The position numbers and the translations under genes were made by a program. Below, piece after piece: positions 46,261-56,018 of a DNA stretch of 64,000 bases. Location: positions 1-64,000 of the forward strand of contig NZ_JAKVRD010000021.1 of NCBI RefSeq assembly GCF_022814865.1, read 5' to 3'. Positions within the stretch are counted from its first letter, which is position 1. Each line of letters opens with the position of its first letter. Below the pieces are notes generated by a model. The model did not search any database. It saw only the letters and a program-made list of their open reading frames with translations, and was not told the DNA's origin. Source of the DNA: Shimia aestuarii (GTDB lineage Bacteria; Pseudomonadota; Alphaproteobacteria; Rhodobacterales; Rhodobacteraceae).

Positions 46261-46866
46261 TCATCGCAGGCTTTTGAATACCGTCGCGAGCATCAACCAC
46301 ACATCAAAGCAGAAATTCCGATTTCTCGCATAAAGCAAGTCAAGATGCGCTTTTCGCGGGATGCAGCGTGTCTGGTAGATGTGCTCGTTCTCCGCTGGTG
46401 TCTTACAATTCGCCAATAAGAACTCTTCGTGGGCATGAAAATAGATCGACGCCAGACCCGTCACGCCAGGGCGAGATTTTAGCACGTTGCTATATATATC
46501 TGGGAATCTCTCGACGTACACTGCTAGCGGTGGGCGAGGGCCAACGAAACTCATGTCACCCTTAATGATGTTCCAGAGTTGGGGCACTTCGTCGAGGCGA
46601 GACTTGCGCAGGAAGGACCCGCTTCGGGTGATCCGCGACGCCTTGTGTCCCCCGGAAGCACCCGAATCCGTTGGATCTGGACGCATGGTGCGGAACTTCA
46701 CGAGCCGAAAGGTGCGACCCATTCCCTTTGCCCTATCCGAGATGTAGAAGATTGGTCGGCCATCCATTCCCAAGATCGCAAGCCCGGTCACAAGAAGAAC
46801 AGGCGCTAGAACGATGGCAAGGGCCGCTGCGAATAAGATGTCGGTCAACCGCTTTAGCGGAGTCAT
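46261..46866 (-). CDS. Priming sugar-1-phosphate transferase (bacterial sugar transferase family)
   Basis: Starts glycan assembly by moving a sugar phosphate to undecaprenyl phosphate. The 201 residues have one N-terminal membrane segment, KFRTMRPDPTDSG and SRLDEVPQLWNIIKGDMSFV followed by GPRPP. The short form without extra membrane helices is PglC-like. A UDP-QuiNAc-type donor would fit the dehydratase at the right edge of the window, but this is inference. Confidence 0.92.
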   Translation of the reverse strand: MTPLKRLTDILFAAALAIVLAPVLLVTGLAILGMDGRPIFYISDRAKGMGRTFRLVKFRTMRPDPTDSGASGGHKASRITRSGSFLRKSRLDEVPQLWNIIKGDMSFVGPRPPLAVYVERFPDIYSNVLKSRPGVTGLASIYFHAHEEFLLANCKTPAENEHIYQTRCIPRKAHLDLLYARNRNFCFDVWLMLATVFKSLR

Positions 46867-48047
46867 GTCACTTTCCCCCTACCGGCGAGCTCGCCAAGGT
46901 AAAAATCCATCAGGTTGGAGACGACCACCCTTTGGTCGAACTCCCGTTTCACCCGGTCCAGGGCCTTGTCCGCGAGGCGGTCATACTCGGTTGGATCATT
47001 GATCAGGCGAAGCATCGCACTGGCCATTTCCCCGGCATTTCCCGCTTCGAACAGAAGCCCAGTCTCGCCCTCAATCACCGCGCAATTGATGCCGTAGATC
47101 CGCGAAGCCACCGAGGGAAGCCGCATGGCCGCCGCTTCGATGAGGGACGAGCCGAAGCCTTCGCGGAAGCTCGGGAGCACGGCAGCATCCGCAAGCCGGA
47201 GGTAGTCCTGGGGTCTGCTTGTGTATGGTCGAAGCACCAAAGCGTCCCCGAGCTTCTCCTCCAGCGCCGGACCGATGTTTTCCTCGTCCGGTCCGACCAC
47301 GACCAAGCGAGTGGGGCGCGTTGCACGGGCGAGTACGTCGGCGTAAGCGTCAGCCAGCACATGGAGCCCCTTGTCGCGCTGCAGCCGCCCCACGTAGAGG
47401 AAAACGAAGGCATCGTCTGTCAGGCCGAGATCGGCGCGCAACGCGGGGTCTTCGGGCATGTTGTGATTGAACCGCTCAAGATCCACGCCAGAGATCGACC
47501 CAGACCCCAGGACCCGGCACTTGCTGGAGCGCAAGACGCCCTCCTCGCGTAGAAAGTCCAGTTGGGTTCGACTGTCGGCAAGAATGGTCGTGGACAGTTG
47601 AGCGATGAACGTGTCGATGAGACGAAAGATCGTCCGCTTAAGTCCCGACGCAGTGGCCCAGACTTGCCCCTGAAAGGTATGAACACGAATCGGAACCCCT
47701 GCTGCCCGCCCTGCCAGCATCCCGAGAAGGCCGGCTTTCGGTGTTACGGTCTGCAACAAATCTGGCTGGTCTAGGCGCAGTTGGCGCCAAATTGCGAACA
47801 AGGCACGCAGGTCTTTCCAGGGTGCAATTTGTCGCTCGATGGGTATGAACACGACCCTGCAGGGCAGGTCTAGCTGCTTCAAGATTTCCGGCGCATCGTT
47901 GCGTATATAAAGCACGACGTCGAATTCGGTCGCCATAGATTCTAGGATCGGAACCCAAAAGAACTTAAGATTGAGTACCGAGTGCATAACAATCACAATG
48001 CGCGGCTGGGATATCATCGGGCTTGCCATGTTCTGGTGATCGTTCAT
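46863..48047 (-). CDS. Glycosyltransferase family 4
   Basis: GT-B retaining glycosyltransferase of 394 residues. The C-terminal nucleotide-sugar half has FLYVGRLQRDKGLHVLADAY and the E-x7-E region SFREGFGSSLIEAAAM. The start is taken as ATG 48047 (MNDHQNMASP); MISQP nine codons later is possible. It overlaps the priming transferase by four bases. The donor and acceptor are unknown. Confidence 0.9.
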   Translation of the reverse strand: MNDHQNMASPMISQPRIVIVMHSVLNLKFFWVPILESMATEFDVVLYIRNDAPEILKQLDLPCRVVFIPIERQIAPWKDLRALFAIWRQLRLDQPDLLQTVTPKAGLLGMLAGRAAGVPIRVHTFQGQVWATASGLKRTIFRLIDTFIAQLSTTILADSRTQLDFLREEGVLRSSKCRVLGSGSISGVDLERFNHNMPEDPALRADLGLTDDAFVFLYVGRLQRDKGLHVLADAYADVLARATRPTRLVVVGPDEENIGPALEEKLGDALVLRPYTSRPQDYLRLADAAVLPSFREGFGSSLIEAAAMRLPSVASRIYGINCAVIEGETGLLFEAGNAGEMASAMLRLINDPTEYDRLADKALDRVKREFDQRVVVSNLMDFYLGELAGRGKVT

Positions 48048-48066
48048 CAAAGTACCTTTAAAATGC

Positions 48067-49125
48067 TTATCCACGGTTGATAATCGTTTCGTTAAAGAAG
48101 TGATATGGAATGAACGGCGCCCCACCAAGGCCTTGTGAGGCATAGAAACCGCGCAGCGTATTAAGACCGCCCAGAATACCTGCAATCGTCAGTCCCAGGC
48201 AGAAACGACGGTTAAGCGGAGTCGACTGGTCTAGCTTCATCAGGAAGAGAAACGGTACCACCGATGCGATGATCTCAAGGAAACGCAGGCCCGCGTAGCT
48301 CTGGGTCGACATCGCATACGACAGCAGGGTTGCCAGAAGGATCGTGGCAAAGGCCCATTTCTTTTCCGCAGCAGCCAGCGGGAGGGACAAAGCCGCCATC
48401 ACAATCACAAAGATGCGCGCGATCGGGGACAATCCTGAAAACAGGCCAGGGGAAACGATTTCGGTATATGCACCGACCTTGTCGCCGATATATTCCTGCG
48501 CCACGGCTACAAGACCGAGGGTAAGCACAAGAGCCATGACCGGCATCATCAGGCTTCTTGCCCGAGACACCTTGATGAGCGTGAACGACATCAGCACGAT
48601 CGCGAACACGATGGACACATGGAATGCGACGGCCACCCCTAGGTAAACCATCGCGTGCATTTTGCGGCCGCGGCGGATCAACTGCACGGCACAAAGAAAA
48701 GCAACCGTTGCAATCCCGATTCTGAGACCGTTCATGCTCATCTGGAAAAAGTAGTTCGGCGCAAAATAAGCAAGCATAACGAACAACTCGTCTCGGCTTG
48801 CGCGTATGCAGAAGATTAGGGTTAACCCGCCAAAGATCAGAGAAATACCGCGCGTGATCAGAACGGTATTGTCACTGATGTTTTCTGCCAAACGTACATA
48901 GGCAATAAAGCCTGGCTCGATTCCGATCCAACCGGTACTTTGCACAAACACAGTTACGAGTGACTCATAGGCGAGCGTATCTGTCCCAACATCGCCGCGC
49001 GCGAAAGCAAGGATTGTGCAAAGGGCCAGAACAATAAAAGCGAGAGCTTTGGCCAGTCTCCATTGCCGCGAGACTGATACTAGGGCGGATAAGCCTAACA
49101 CCATATACGAGAACGTGTAGATCAT
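48067..49125 (-). CDS. EpsG/Wzy-like polysaccharide polymerase
   Basis: Integral-membrane protein of 352 residues with about ten helices. The early FARGDVGTDTLAYESL and the central MSMNGLRIGIATVAF resemble EpsG-family polymerases, which join repeat units in the periplasm. ATG 49125 overlaps the fusion gene's stop. Family assignment rests on topology and short motifs. Confidence 0.8.
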   Translation of the reverse strand: MIYTFSYMVLGLSALVSVSRQWRLAKALAFIVLALCTILAFARGDVGTDTLAYESLVTVFVQSTGWIGIEPGFIAYVRLAENISDNTVLITRGISLIFGGLTLIFCIRASRDELFVMLAYFAPNYFFQMSMNGLRIGIATVAFLCAVQLIRRGRKMHAMVYLGVAVAFHVSIVFAIVLMSFTLIKVSRARSLMMPVMALVLTLGLVAVAQEYIGDKVGAYTEIVSPGLFSGLSPIARIFVIVMAALSLPLAAAEKKWAFATILLATLLSYAMSTQSYAGLRFLEIIASVVPFLFLMKLDQSTPLNRRFCLGLTIAGILGGLNTLRGFYASQGLGGAPFIPYHFFNETIINRG

Positions 49126-50840
49126 CTCGATCTCACGAGCCTGCGCAGGTATTTGGCCAGGGAGAATGCACTCCAACCAACAGCCACGGGGAACGATAGG
49201 AGCCTCGCCTGCCTCAAGCGACCGATCGCCTTCAATTCGGCCACCTCAGATGCGTACAGATCGGCACTCAACCCTGCTGCACCGAATTTTGGTTTGTAGA
49301 GTCGCGCAAGGTCGAGGTTGATACGCGCACCGGCACCACCTCTCATCACGATCCGCGACCACAGCAGGTAGTCTTCAGCGCGTCGCATATCTTCATCGAA
49401 CCGTTCCGCGATATCTCGCCTGATCACTACCGAAGGTGTGGGCCAAGGGTTGGAGACCATCAGTCGCCATTTGCCGAGCAGACGGACCTTCTGTGACAGG
49501 GCGTCCTCGTCCAGCGACGCGAGATCTGCCCAGGGTTGCCCCGGCTCCCCGACCTCGCAGCCATGGCCCACAAGCGCGAGCCCGCGCCGTTGGCGGATCG
49601 TCCGGACCTGCAGTGCGATCTTCTCGGGGTGCCACGCGTCATCGGCATCGAGGAAAGCGATCCAGTCCCCTTGAGCCGCATCCCAACCGGCGTTGCGGGC
49701 ATGAGACGGGCCAGCGTTTTGCGGCAGGGTGATCACGCGGACACAATCGTGCGCCTGTGCAAGCCGCCATAGAATTTCGGCGCTGTCGTCCGTGCTTGCG
49801 TCGTCAACTAGGATAATCTCGGCTACAGGCGCGGTCTGGCCGAGTATCGATTGGACCGCGCGCTCGATGGTGGCGGCGCAGTTGTAGCAGGGAATGACGG
49901 CGCTGATGCGGGGATGCACGGCCCTTTCGGTCGGTCGCCAGTCGCGAAGGTTGCGCCCTGTCAGAGATTCCAGTTTCGCGATCTCGGGTTCGAATTCTCT
50001 AGTAAGCGCGTCGCGCAGCCCTGGCGCAAGCGGGGCACGTTGGGCCTTCGCGTCGTTTAACCGACGAATCCGGTCGCGCAGAGCCACTAGTGCCGCGCGC
50101 GGCGCGAGGCGTTTGACCAGTACTATCGCCCAGCGCGGCGGGTGATAGAGGAACCGGGTGAGAAGCCGCGAGCGCGGGCGTGAGGCCGGATTGCGGACTG
50201 ATGTGTCGATGGGCGTGATTACGGGTGGCAACCCAAGGAAGGCGCGCACCTTGTCGACTTCGCCTTGTGGATCTGCGGAAAAATCCTCGAAGAATATCAC
50301 GTGAACCTGTTCGGCCGGAAAAATTGTCAGGTACCGCTCAAGTTGGCTGCCGAGGCGCGCGACCTCCCGGTAAAACAGCCCGTCGTCGGGCACCTTCACG
50401 CCCTTGGGAAGCCTGCGGCCGGCCTTTCGATCCGGCTCCAGATCAAGTGCTGCAGCGAAGTCTTTGACGTCTTCGTCCCCCTGCGAGATCAGTTGGGCAT
50501 GCAGCGAATGGATCAATTCGGCTGGCTGGCGCAACATCACGATGATCCGCGCTTCGGGGCAGAAATTACGGATTTCCTCCGCCGCTGTCTCTGATTTCAG
50601 GTAGAGAACCGACGCTTCACCAGCGATTTTTTCATCAGTCATCGCGTCGAAATGCGACAAATAAGCCGCGCGCGTCAGCGCGGCCTCCTTGCGTTTTTTC
50701 TGCTCCAGATCGGCGGCGAAGAAGTGCATCTCCTTCGCCGCCGGAATGAAGATGTCCGGATACTGGGCAAGATATTCGTTCAGCGAGGTTGTTCCCGCCT
50801 TCGGTGCGCCAACTATGAAAAAAGAGGGCGAGCCTGTCAT
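49122..50840 (-). CDS. Sulfotransferase fused to a family 2 glycosyltransferase
   Basis: One 572-residue chain with two full domains. Residues 1-303 are a sulfotransferase: the PAPS 5'-phosphosulfate loop is FIVGAPKAGTTSL (8-20), the 3'-phosphate motif is IIVMLRQPAELIHS (99-112), and the family-typical end is LESLTGRNLRDW (290-301). Residues 311-572 are a GT-A family 2 transferase: AVIPCYNCAATIERAV (314-329), LVDDASTDDS (344-353), LDADDAW (397-403) and later EDYLLW. No stop or frameshift lies between. It probably adds a sugar and a sulfate to the same glycan. The start ATG 50840 is chosen by the sulfotransferase N-terminus. Confidence 0.88.
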   Translation of the reverse strand: MTGSPSFFIVGAPKAGTTSLNEYLAQYPDIFIPAAKEMHFFAADLEQKKRKEAALTRAAYLSHFDAMTDEKIAGEASVLYLKSETAAEEIRNFCPEARIIVMLRQPAELIHSLHAQLISQGDEDVKDFAAALDLEPDRKAGRRLPKGVKVPDDGLFYREVARLGSQLERYLTIFPAEQVHVIFFEDFSADPQGEVDKVRAFLGLPPVITPIDTSVRNPASRPRSRLLTRFLYHPPRWAIVLVKRLAPRAALVALRDRIRRLNDAKAQRAPLAPGLRDALTREFEPEIAKLESLTGRNLRDWRPTERAVHPRISAVIPCYNCAATIERAVQSILGQTAPVAEIILVDDASTDDSAEILWRLAQAHDCVRVITLPQNAGPSHARNAGWDAAQGDWIAFLDADDAWHPEKIALQVRTIRQRRGLALVGHGCEVGEPGQPWADLASLDEDALSQKVRLLGKWRLMVSNPWPTPSVVIRRDIAERFDEDMRRAEDYLLWSRIVMRGGAGARINLDLARLYKPKFGAAGLSADLYASEVAELKAIGRLRQARLLSFPVAVGWSAFSLAKYLRRLVRSR

Positions 50841-51052
50841 ATCACGTTGTCCGCCAGGCATGAGGAGCTGTAATTGTCGCATCGGTGCGGTGATTGATGA
50901 AGCTGGCGCGCCGCATGTAACGTACGAGCACGGTAGGTCGGACGGCAATCGCAGCACCAGTAATGACAAACTCTGGAATCAACACCTGTCGCCTGGCGGA
51001 TTGGGAAGGAAAATGTAAATGCACGTCTGAACTTCATAATACACACTCTTCT

Positions 51053-52030
51053 TTAAACACTCCTGAACCGCTTAAGGAAAAAAAATACTCTTTCGCCAAA
51101 GATACGCGGCAAGGCGGATTTGGCATTTCCGGTGTGGATCGCAAAAAAAAGCAACTCAAGTCGATCTATGGGCTTCGCTGTTCTCCAATCGGCAATGCGG
51201 CTAAGATAGGCATGCTCAAGGTCGATGCGTTCTGTGATTTCGTTATTGATCCAGCACCTGCCGGAAGTTTCTTTAATACAGTCAATGCAGTACTTCTTTG
51301 CATCTCTTTCTCGACGCCAGCGCAGTACAGTCTGCTCCTCGATCTCTCCGATCGAAGACGTTATCTGACTCCGGTTCGACAGATTCCTAGAGTGATGCCG
51401 ATATTTCAACAAGTTGTCGTTTGATCTAAATGACCTTCCGCCAAAGATGTTGATTAGATCGATGAACACCATGTCTTCGTAGAAGATAGGGACATCAGGG
51501 ATCGGTAATTCCTTGAGAAACTCTGTGGTGTAAGCCGCAGTTGCTCCATGGAGCCACGCTTGATTGGCAGAATGCCAAGATCGTCTACGGTCAAACCTTT
51601 CCTTGTCCCAATCGCGCTCAACACCATTTTCGTCGATAATCGTGTCATCGCTTGAGAAGGCGAGATATTCCGTTCCCGAGAGCGCCTGAACAATTCTTGC
51701 GGATCTACTCGGCAACGAGATATCATCGCCAGCTGCAACGACGAAAATTTCACCTTTGGCGATCTGTGCCACGGTCAATACATGGGCGAGCAATCCGATA
51801 TTTTTTTCCCCTCTCCGTATCTTTATTTGATGCGGTCCTCGATACTCCCGCGCCATCTCTTCCATGATCTCAAACGTGCGATCAGAAGAGCAATCATCCG
51901 ACAGGATGATTTCGAGCGGCGAATAGGTTTGGGAAAGCGCAGCCTCCACTGCCTCGCGGACATATTGCTCCTGATTGTATGCGAAGAGTGCGAAAGTGAC
52001 CAGCGGGCGGCCCGGGGTGGCGACTGTCAT
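51053..52030 (-). CDS. Glycosyltransferase family 2
   Basis: GT-A glycosyltransferase of 325 residues. It has TFALFAYNQEQYVREAVEAA near residue 12, LSDDCSSDRT, the metal motif AAGDD and FYEDMVF. ATG 52030 overlaps the flippase stop by four bases. The 3' part is AT-richer than neighbours. A 212-bp non-coding gap separates it from the sulfotransferase fusion, the largest gap in this operon. Confidence 0.9.
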   Translation of the reverse strand: MTVATPGRPLVTFALFAYNQEQYVREAVEAALSQTYSPLEIILSDDCSSDRTFEIMEEMAREYRGPHQIKIRRGEKNIGLLAHVLTVAQIAKGEIFVVAAGDDISLPSRSARIVQALSGTEYLAFSSDDTIIDENGVERDWDKERFDRRRSWHSANQAWLHGATAAYTTEFLKELPIPDVPIFYEDMVFIDLINIFGGRSFRSNDNLLKYRHHSRNLSNRSQITSSIGEIEEQTVLRWRRERDAKKYCIDCIKETSGRCWINNEITERIDLEHAYLSRIADWRTAKPIDRLELLFFAIHTGNAKSALPRIFGERVFFFLKRFRSV

Positions 52031-53583
52031 GCTGTGCTCCGGATGGGCCAGCCGATTCTGGCGAAAAACGAGGTCAGGCGAGTGGCAAGGCGGCTCTCTG
52101 AGCCGATCTTGATCAGCACAACACGTAGCCCAATCATCCCGGTTACCGCTGCTAGAATTACCGAAGTGACCGCTGCCACGTAGGGGGCTGTCAGCGCCAG
52201 TGCCAAAAGAGCCACAGCCAAGACGACGTGCAAGCCGAGCAGGCCTAGAGAAAGCGCCTCCCAGCGGAAGCCATGGATGCGGCGGACAAGAATGCTCAAA
52301 ACAAGAAAATGCAAGATATATGCGAATGTGAACGCCGGGCCTGCAGCGATGATGCCGGAATGTGCGAGGGTCGGCCAAAGTATCAGAAGGAAGAGAACGT
52401 TGAAGTTCACCTGGACGATCAGGAAAGTCTTGCTGCGTGCTGATGCCGCTATGGAGAATCCTAACGCCCAACTGGCCAACTTAAATACATTTCCCAAGCT
52501 TTGCCATTGCAGCAACGTGACGGCAGGCGCGAATTCTGAGGAATAAAGCAGGGTGATCACCCAAGGGGCCACGCCGATCAGCAGCAAAAGCACTGGCCCT
52601 CCGATAGCAAGCCCGAGCTGTGACTGGATGTTCATCAGGCGCATTGCCGCTGTGCGGTCGTGAATTACCTCGACCAGACGGGGATAGTAATCGGCACCCA
52701 TTGCCCCGAGCAGGAACCCCACATAGGTCATTGTGATACCCCACGCAGCGCCGAAATGCCCAGCGGCGTCAAGCCCCAATTCCTGCGAAATCCGCCCTTG
52801 CACCAGCAGAACCGTTGCTGTGGTTGCCAAGGCTCCCAGCATGAACGCGATCCCGAGTTTCGCCATGGTCTTCCATGCAGCCCAAGTGTCCGCCAGAGAC
52901 ATGTGTCTTGCTGAAGTTCTGGGCAGCCGGCGTGTGTAGAACTGCGCGATCACAACCGTAGCAAGTGGTTGAACGAGAATGAACCACACTAGTCCGTTTT
53001 CGCCCTGCATCCAGACGGCGGCGAGGCCAACCAGAGTGGCGACAAAGGCCCCAAACACCGTGACACGCCCGAGGTCTGTGATTCGACGCATCCCTTGCAG
53101 GATCGCGATCTGCGCCGTACCTAGAAGTGCCAGCAGGATCGCTATCCCGATCAGCCCGACTTCTGTCGCCCGGGATGCATCACTGAAGAGCCAGGTGGAA
53201 ATCTGCACGCGCAAGAGCCATACCGCCAGCATAGCGAGCATGCCCTGCACGAGATGCGCTGCAAAGAGGACGCGGCGCATAAGGCTCAACGTTTCTTCTT
53301 CCCCGCGCGACGCTGCGATTTCCCGCACGCCGCTTTGAGCCATCCCAAGGCTGGCAGCCTGCTGCATCATCTGCAGCAGAGTATTGTAGATGTTAAATAG
53401 CCCAACACCACTTGGGCCAAGTAAAATGGCAAGTAATTTCATGCGGAAAATCGAAATCAGGATGTTCACGGCTTGCGCAGAGCCGATTACGAGCATGGAT
53501 CTGATCAGGCCGCGCGAGGCAGACGAGTTCTGACCGGTCTCGGGTGAATGTCTTCTAGGCAAAAGCTGCTTTGCTCCGCTCAC
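52027..53583 (-). CDS. Wzx-type lipid-linked oligosaccharide flippase
   Basis: Polytopic membrane protein of 518 residues with about 12-14 helices, related to O-antigen translocases (MOP superfamily). SAQAVNILISIFRMKLLAIL and LGPSGVGLFNIYNTLLQMM near the N-terminus are typical. The GTG start at 53583 overlaps the previous gene's stop (GTGA). It flips the undecaprenyl-linked unit to the periplasm for polymerisation. Confidence 0.9.
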   Translation of the reverse strand: MSGAKQLLPRRHSPETGQNSSASRGLIRSMLVIGSAQAVNILISIFRMKLLAILLGPSGVGLFNIYNTLLQMMQQAASLGMAQSGVREIAASRGEEETLSLMRRVLFAAHLVQGMLAMLAVWLLRVQISTWLFSDASRATEVGLIGIAILLALLGTAQIAILQGMRRITDLGRVTVFGAFVATLVGLAAVWMQGENGLVWFILVQPLATVVIAQFYTRRLPRTSARHMSLADTWAAWKTMAKLGIAFMLGALATTATVLLVQGRISQELGLDAAGHFGAAWGITMTYVGFLLGAMGADYYPRLVEVIHDRTAAMRLMNIQSQLGLAIGGPVLLLLIGVAPWVITLLYSSEFAPAVTLLQWQSLGNVFKLASWALGFSIAASARSKTFLIVQVNFNVLFLLILWPTLAHSGIIAAGPAFTFAYILHFLVLSILVRRIHGFRWEALSLGLLGLHVVLAVALLALALTAPYVAAVTSVILAAVTGMIGLRVVLIKIGSESRLATRLTSFFARIGWPIRSTA

Positions 53584-54182
53584 AGTGCTCTCAATATTCT
53601 TGCGGGGTTACCAGCGGCAATCACAGCCTCGGGTATGTCAGAGACAACAACAGCGCCGGCACCTATCACTGTACCCGATCCAATCGACACCCCTTTAAGA
53701 ATAAACGCACCCGCTCCGATAAAAACGTCATCGCCAATCTTCACGGGTTTCTGAATAGTTGCATTCGCGTTCATTCGATCCGCAACCTGAAGTCCATGAA
53801 AGTCACTATCAAAAACGGTGACGCGAGGGCCGATAAGACAACGGCAGCCGATTTCGATCTTAGTAGTTTCCGCAATTGCCGTGAAGGCATTGTTCACGAA
53901 AGTATCATCACCAATTATGATTTCGGCAATTTCTGTCCGTGCTTCAATATGGCACGAGTCGCTGAGGTAACCCGGAGATTGAAGTACTCCGATAACAACA
54001 TTACTTCCGATCTTGATCTTGCCTTGCCCAATTGCATGTACGGGTTGAAATATTCGCAGGCCTCTGCCATGCAGTCTGTTAGTTGAGGCCATGCTGTACG
54101 CCGCAATTCTCACAAATTGCAACAGCCGGCAGAAACCGAAACGCAATCGCCTTGCTATCCGGGAAAGCAAGAGCCTAAACAT
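53580..54182 (-). CDS. Left-handed beta-helix O- or N-acetyltransferase
   Basis: Hexapeptide-repeat acyltransferase of 200 residues, related to serine/maltose/sugar acetyltransferases. Repeats such as [20 protein letters not shown] and [20 protein letters not shown] close the protein, and FDSDFHG carries a candidate catalytic His. ATG 54182 overlaps the aminotransferase stop by eight bases; an upstream ATG at 54203 is less likely. Confidence 0.87.
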   Translation of the reverse strand: MFRLLLSRIARRLRFGFCRLLQFVRIAAYSMASTNRLHGRGLRIFQPVHAIGQGKIKIGSNVVIGVLQSPGYLSDSCHIEARTEIAEIIIGDDTFVNNAFTAIAETTKIEIGCRCLIGPRVTVFDSDFHGLQVADRMNANATIQKPVKIGDDVFIGAGAFILKGVSIGSGTVIGAGAVVVSDIPEAVIAAGNPARILRAL

Positions 54183-55260
54183 TTGCGGCAACCCGCACCG
54201 CATCTGCCAGCAACAATTGCGGTCCCATCGGAAGGCTTAGCACTTCGCCCGCCAGATCGCGTGCCAACGGCAGGGCCTCGGGCGCGAGGCCCAAACGCGC
54301 ATAGGCCGCCTGCATATGCGGCGGGATCGGGTAGTGGATCAGCGTGCCCACCCCCGCTGCGGTCAGCCGCTGCTGCAACCCGTCGCGGTCGGGCGAGCGG
54401 ACGACATACAGGTGCCAGACCGGGTCAGCCCATTCCGGAACATGCGGCAGGATCAGCTCGGTGTCCCGCAGCCCTTCGGCATAGGCGCCCGCAATCGCGC
54501 GGCGGCGGTCGGTCCAGGCATCCAGATGCGGCAGCTTGACCCGCAGCACCGCCGCCTGGATCGGATCGAGGCGGGAATTCTCGCCCAGGACCTCGTTCTT
54601 ATACTTCACCCGGCTACCATAATTGCGCAGCACGCGGATGCGGTCGGCCAGATCGGGGCAGTTCGTGGTGACAGCACCGCCATCGCCCAGGGCACCCAGG
54701 TTCTTGCCGGGGTAAAAGCTCCAACACACCACATCGCCAAGCGCACCAATGCGCCGACCCTTGTAGCGCGCGCCATGGGCTTGGGCGGCATCCTCGATCA
54801 CCGGAAGGCCGTGCTGGCGGGCCAGCGCAAGGAGCGGGTCAAGGTCGGCTGGCTGGCCATAAAGGTGGACTGGCAACAGCGCTCGAGTGGCCGGGGTGAT
54901 CGCATCGGCGATGCGGGCCGGGTCGATGTTGTGCGTGGCGGGGTCGGGTTCCACCGGCACTGGCCGCGCTCCGACTGCCGTGACCGCCAGCCATGTCGCG
55001 ATATAAGTGTTGGAGGGTACGATCACCTCGTCCCCCGAGCCGATGTCAAGCGCCCGTAGTGCGAGGATCAGCGCATCAAGCCCGTTGGCCAAACCCACCG
55101 CATGATCAGCTTCGCAATATGCCGCCCATTCGGCCTCGAACGCTTCGACCTCGGGCCCAAGGATGTACCAGCCGGAGTCGAGAACGCGTTGTATGGCCGA
55201 ATCAATCTCGGTCTTGAGTTCGCGATAGGCGGCGCCAAGGTCAAGGAAGGGGACGTTCAT
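54175..55260 (-). CDS. DegT/DnrJ/EryC1 sugar aminotransferase
   Basis: PLP-dependent nucleotide-sugar aminotransferase of 361 residues. The PLP Lys is in [14 protein letters not shown] near residue 185, the N-terminal family motif is [11 protein letters not shown], and [12 protein letters not shown] carries the cofactor Asp. Next to a WxcM-like ketoisomerase, it most likely makes dTDP-3-amino-3,6-dideoxyhexose (FdtB/QdtB role). It overlaps that gene by four bases. Confidence 0.9.
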   Translation of the reverse strand: MNVPFLDLGAAYRELKTEIDSAIQRVLDSGWYILGPEVEAFEAEWAAYCEADHAVGLANGLDALILALRALDIGSGDEVIVPSNTYIATWLAVTAVGARPVPVEPDPATHNIDPARIADAITPATRALLPVHLYGQPADLDPLLALARQHGLPVIEDAAQAHGARYKGRRIGALGDVVCWSFYPGKNLGALGDGGAVTTNCPDLADRIRVLRNYGSRVKYKNEVLGENSRLDPIQAAVLRVKLPHLDAWTDRRRAIAGAYAEGLRDTELILPHVPEWADPVWHLYVVRSPDRDGLQQRLTAAGVGTLIHYPIPPHMQAAYARLGLAPEALPLARDLAGEVLSLPMGPQLLLADAVRVAANV

Positions 55261-56018
55261 GGTCTGCGGCTTTCCAGTTCTGCAAGGAATTCGTCATAGG
55301 TTCTCAGATAATCCTCGGCTTCGTATGTGCGAGAAGCGAAAACTAGCAGGACGGCGTCGGGACTGTATCGGTACTGTGTGCCCCAGATCATTTCCGGCAT
55401 GAACACCCCCATGTCGGGTCGATCCAGGGTCACTTCGCAGCGGGACTGACCGTCATCGAGGAGGACACGACAGGAGCCATGCAGGCAGATCAGGAACTGC
55501 TGGCACTGCTTGTGCGCGTGTTCGCCGCGCAATTCCATGGATGGGACGTCGAACACAACGAAATATCGCGCAGGCGAGAAAGGGACTTCGGTCGGGACTT
55601 CCCCCACGGTCAGGGCACCCCGCGCATCGGTGATACGCCGCATGAGGAACAAGGCACTTTTTCCGACGTCAAGGTCGAACTTCGATGGACGCGGCAGATG
55701 GCCAAAGGCGTGAATGTCGATGTGCTTGGGATCGGGTTTCCGTCGGGAACCATCACCGTCAAGATAGCCTACGACCTGGGCTGGATTGCCTTCGACGATG
55801 GCATTCGGTGGGACTGACCGAAGCACAACGGCGCCTGCCCTGACCCATGCACCCTGGCCGATCGTTACATCGGCCCCGATCACGGCGGCAGCGTCCAGCC
55901 GTGCATTCTGGCGAAGGACGATTCCGTTACCGGCTAGCACGACTCTTGGGCCGAGTGTCACCCCTGTGGCAATCTGCGCGCTGTGGGGGATGATACAGTC
56001 AACGGGTTGGTTGGTCAT
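55257..56018 (-). CDS. WxcM-like bifunctional protein: hexapeptide acetyltransferase + dTDP-ketosugar isomerase
   Basis: Protein of 253 residues with two domains. Residues 1-90 are left-handed beta-helix repeats (ITLGP-type turns, [20 protein letters not shown]) ending in [11 protein letters not shown]. Residues 110-253 are a FdtA/QdtA-type cupin with [20 protein letters not shown], whose His residues form the isomerase active site. This matches Xanthomonas-type WxcM. It would isomerise dTDP-4-keto-6-deoxyglucose to the 3-keto sugar and N-acetylate the amine made by the adjacent DegT enzyme. Confidence 0.88.
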   Translation of the reverse strand: MTNQPVDCIIPHSAQIATGVTLGPRVVLAGNGIVLRQNARLDAAAVIGADVTIGQGAWVRAGAVVLRSVPPNAIVEGNPAQVVGYLDGDGSRRKPDPKHIDIHAFGHLPRPSKFDLDVGKSALFLMRRITDARGALTVGEVPTEVPFSPARYFVVFDVPSMELRGEHAHKQCQQFLICLHGSCRVLLDDGQSRCEVTLDRPDMGVFMPEMIWGTQYRYSPDAVLLVFASRTYEAEDYLRTYDEFLAELESRRP

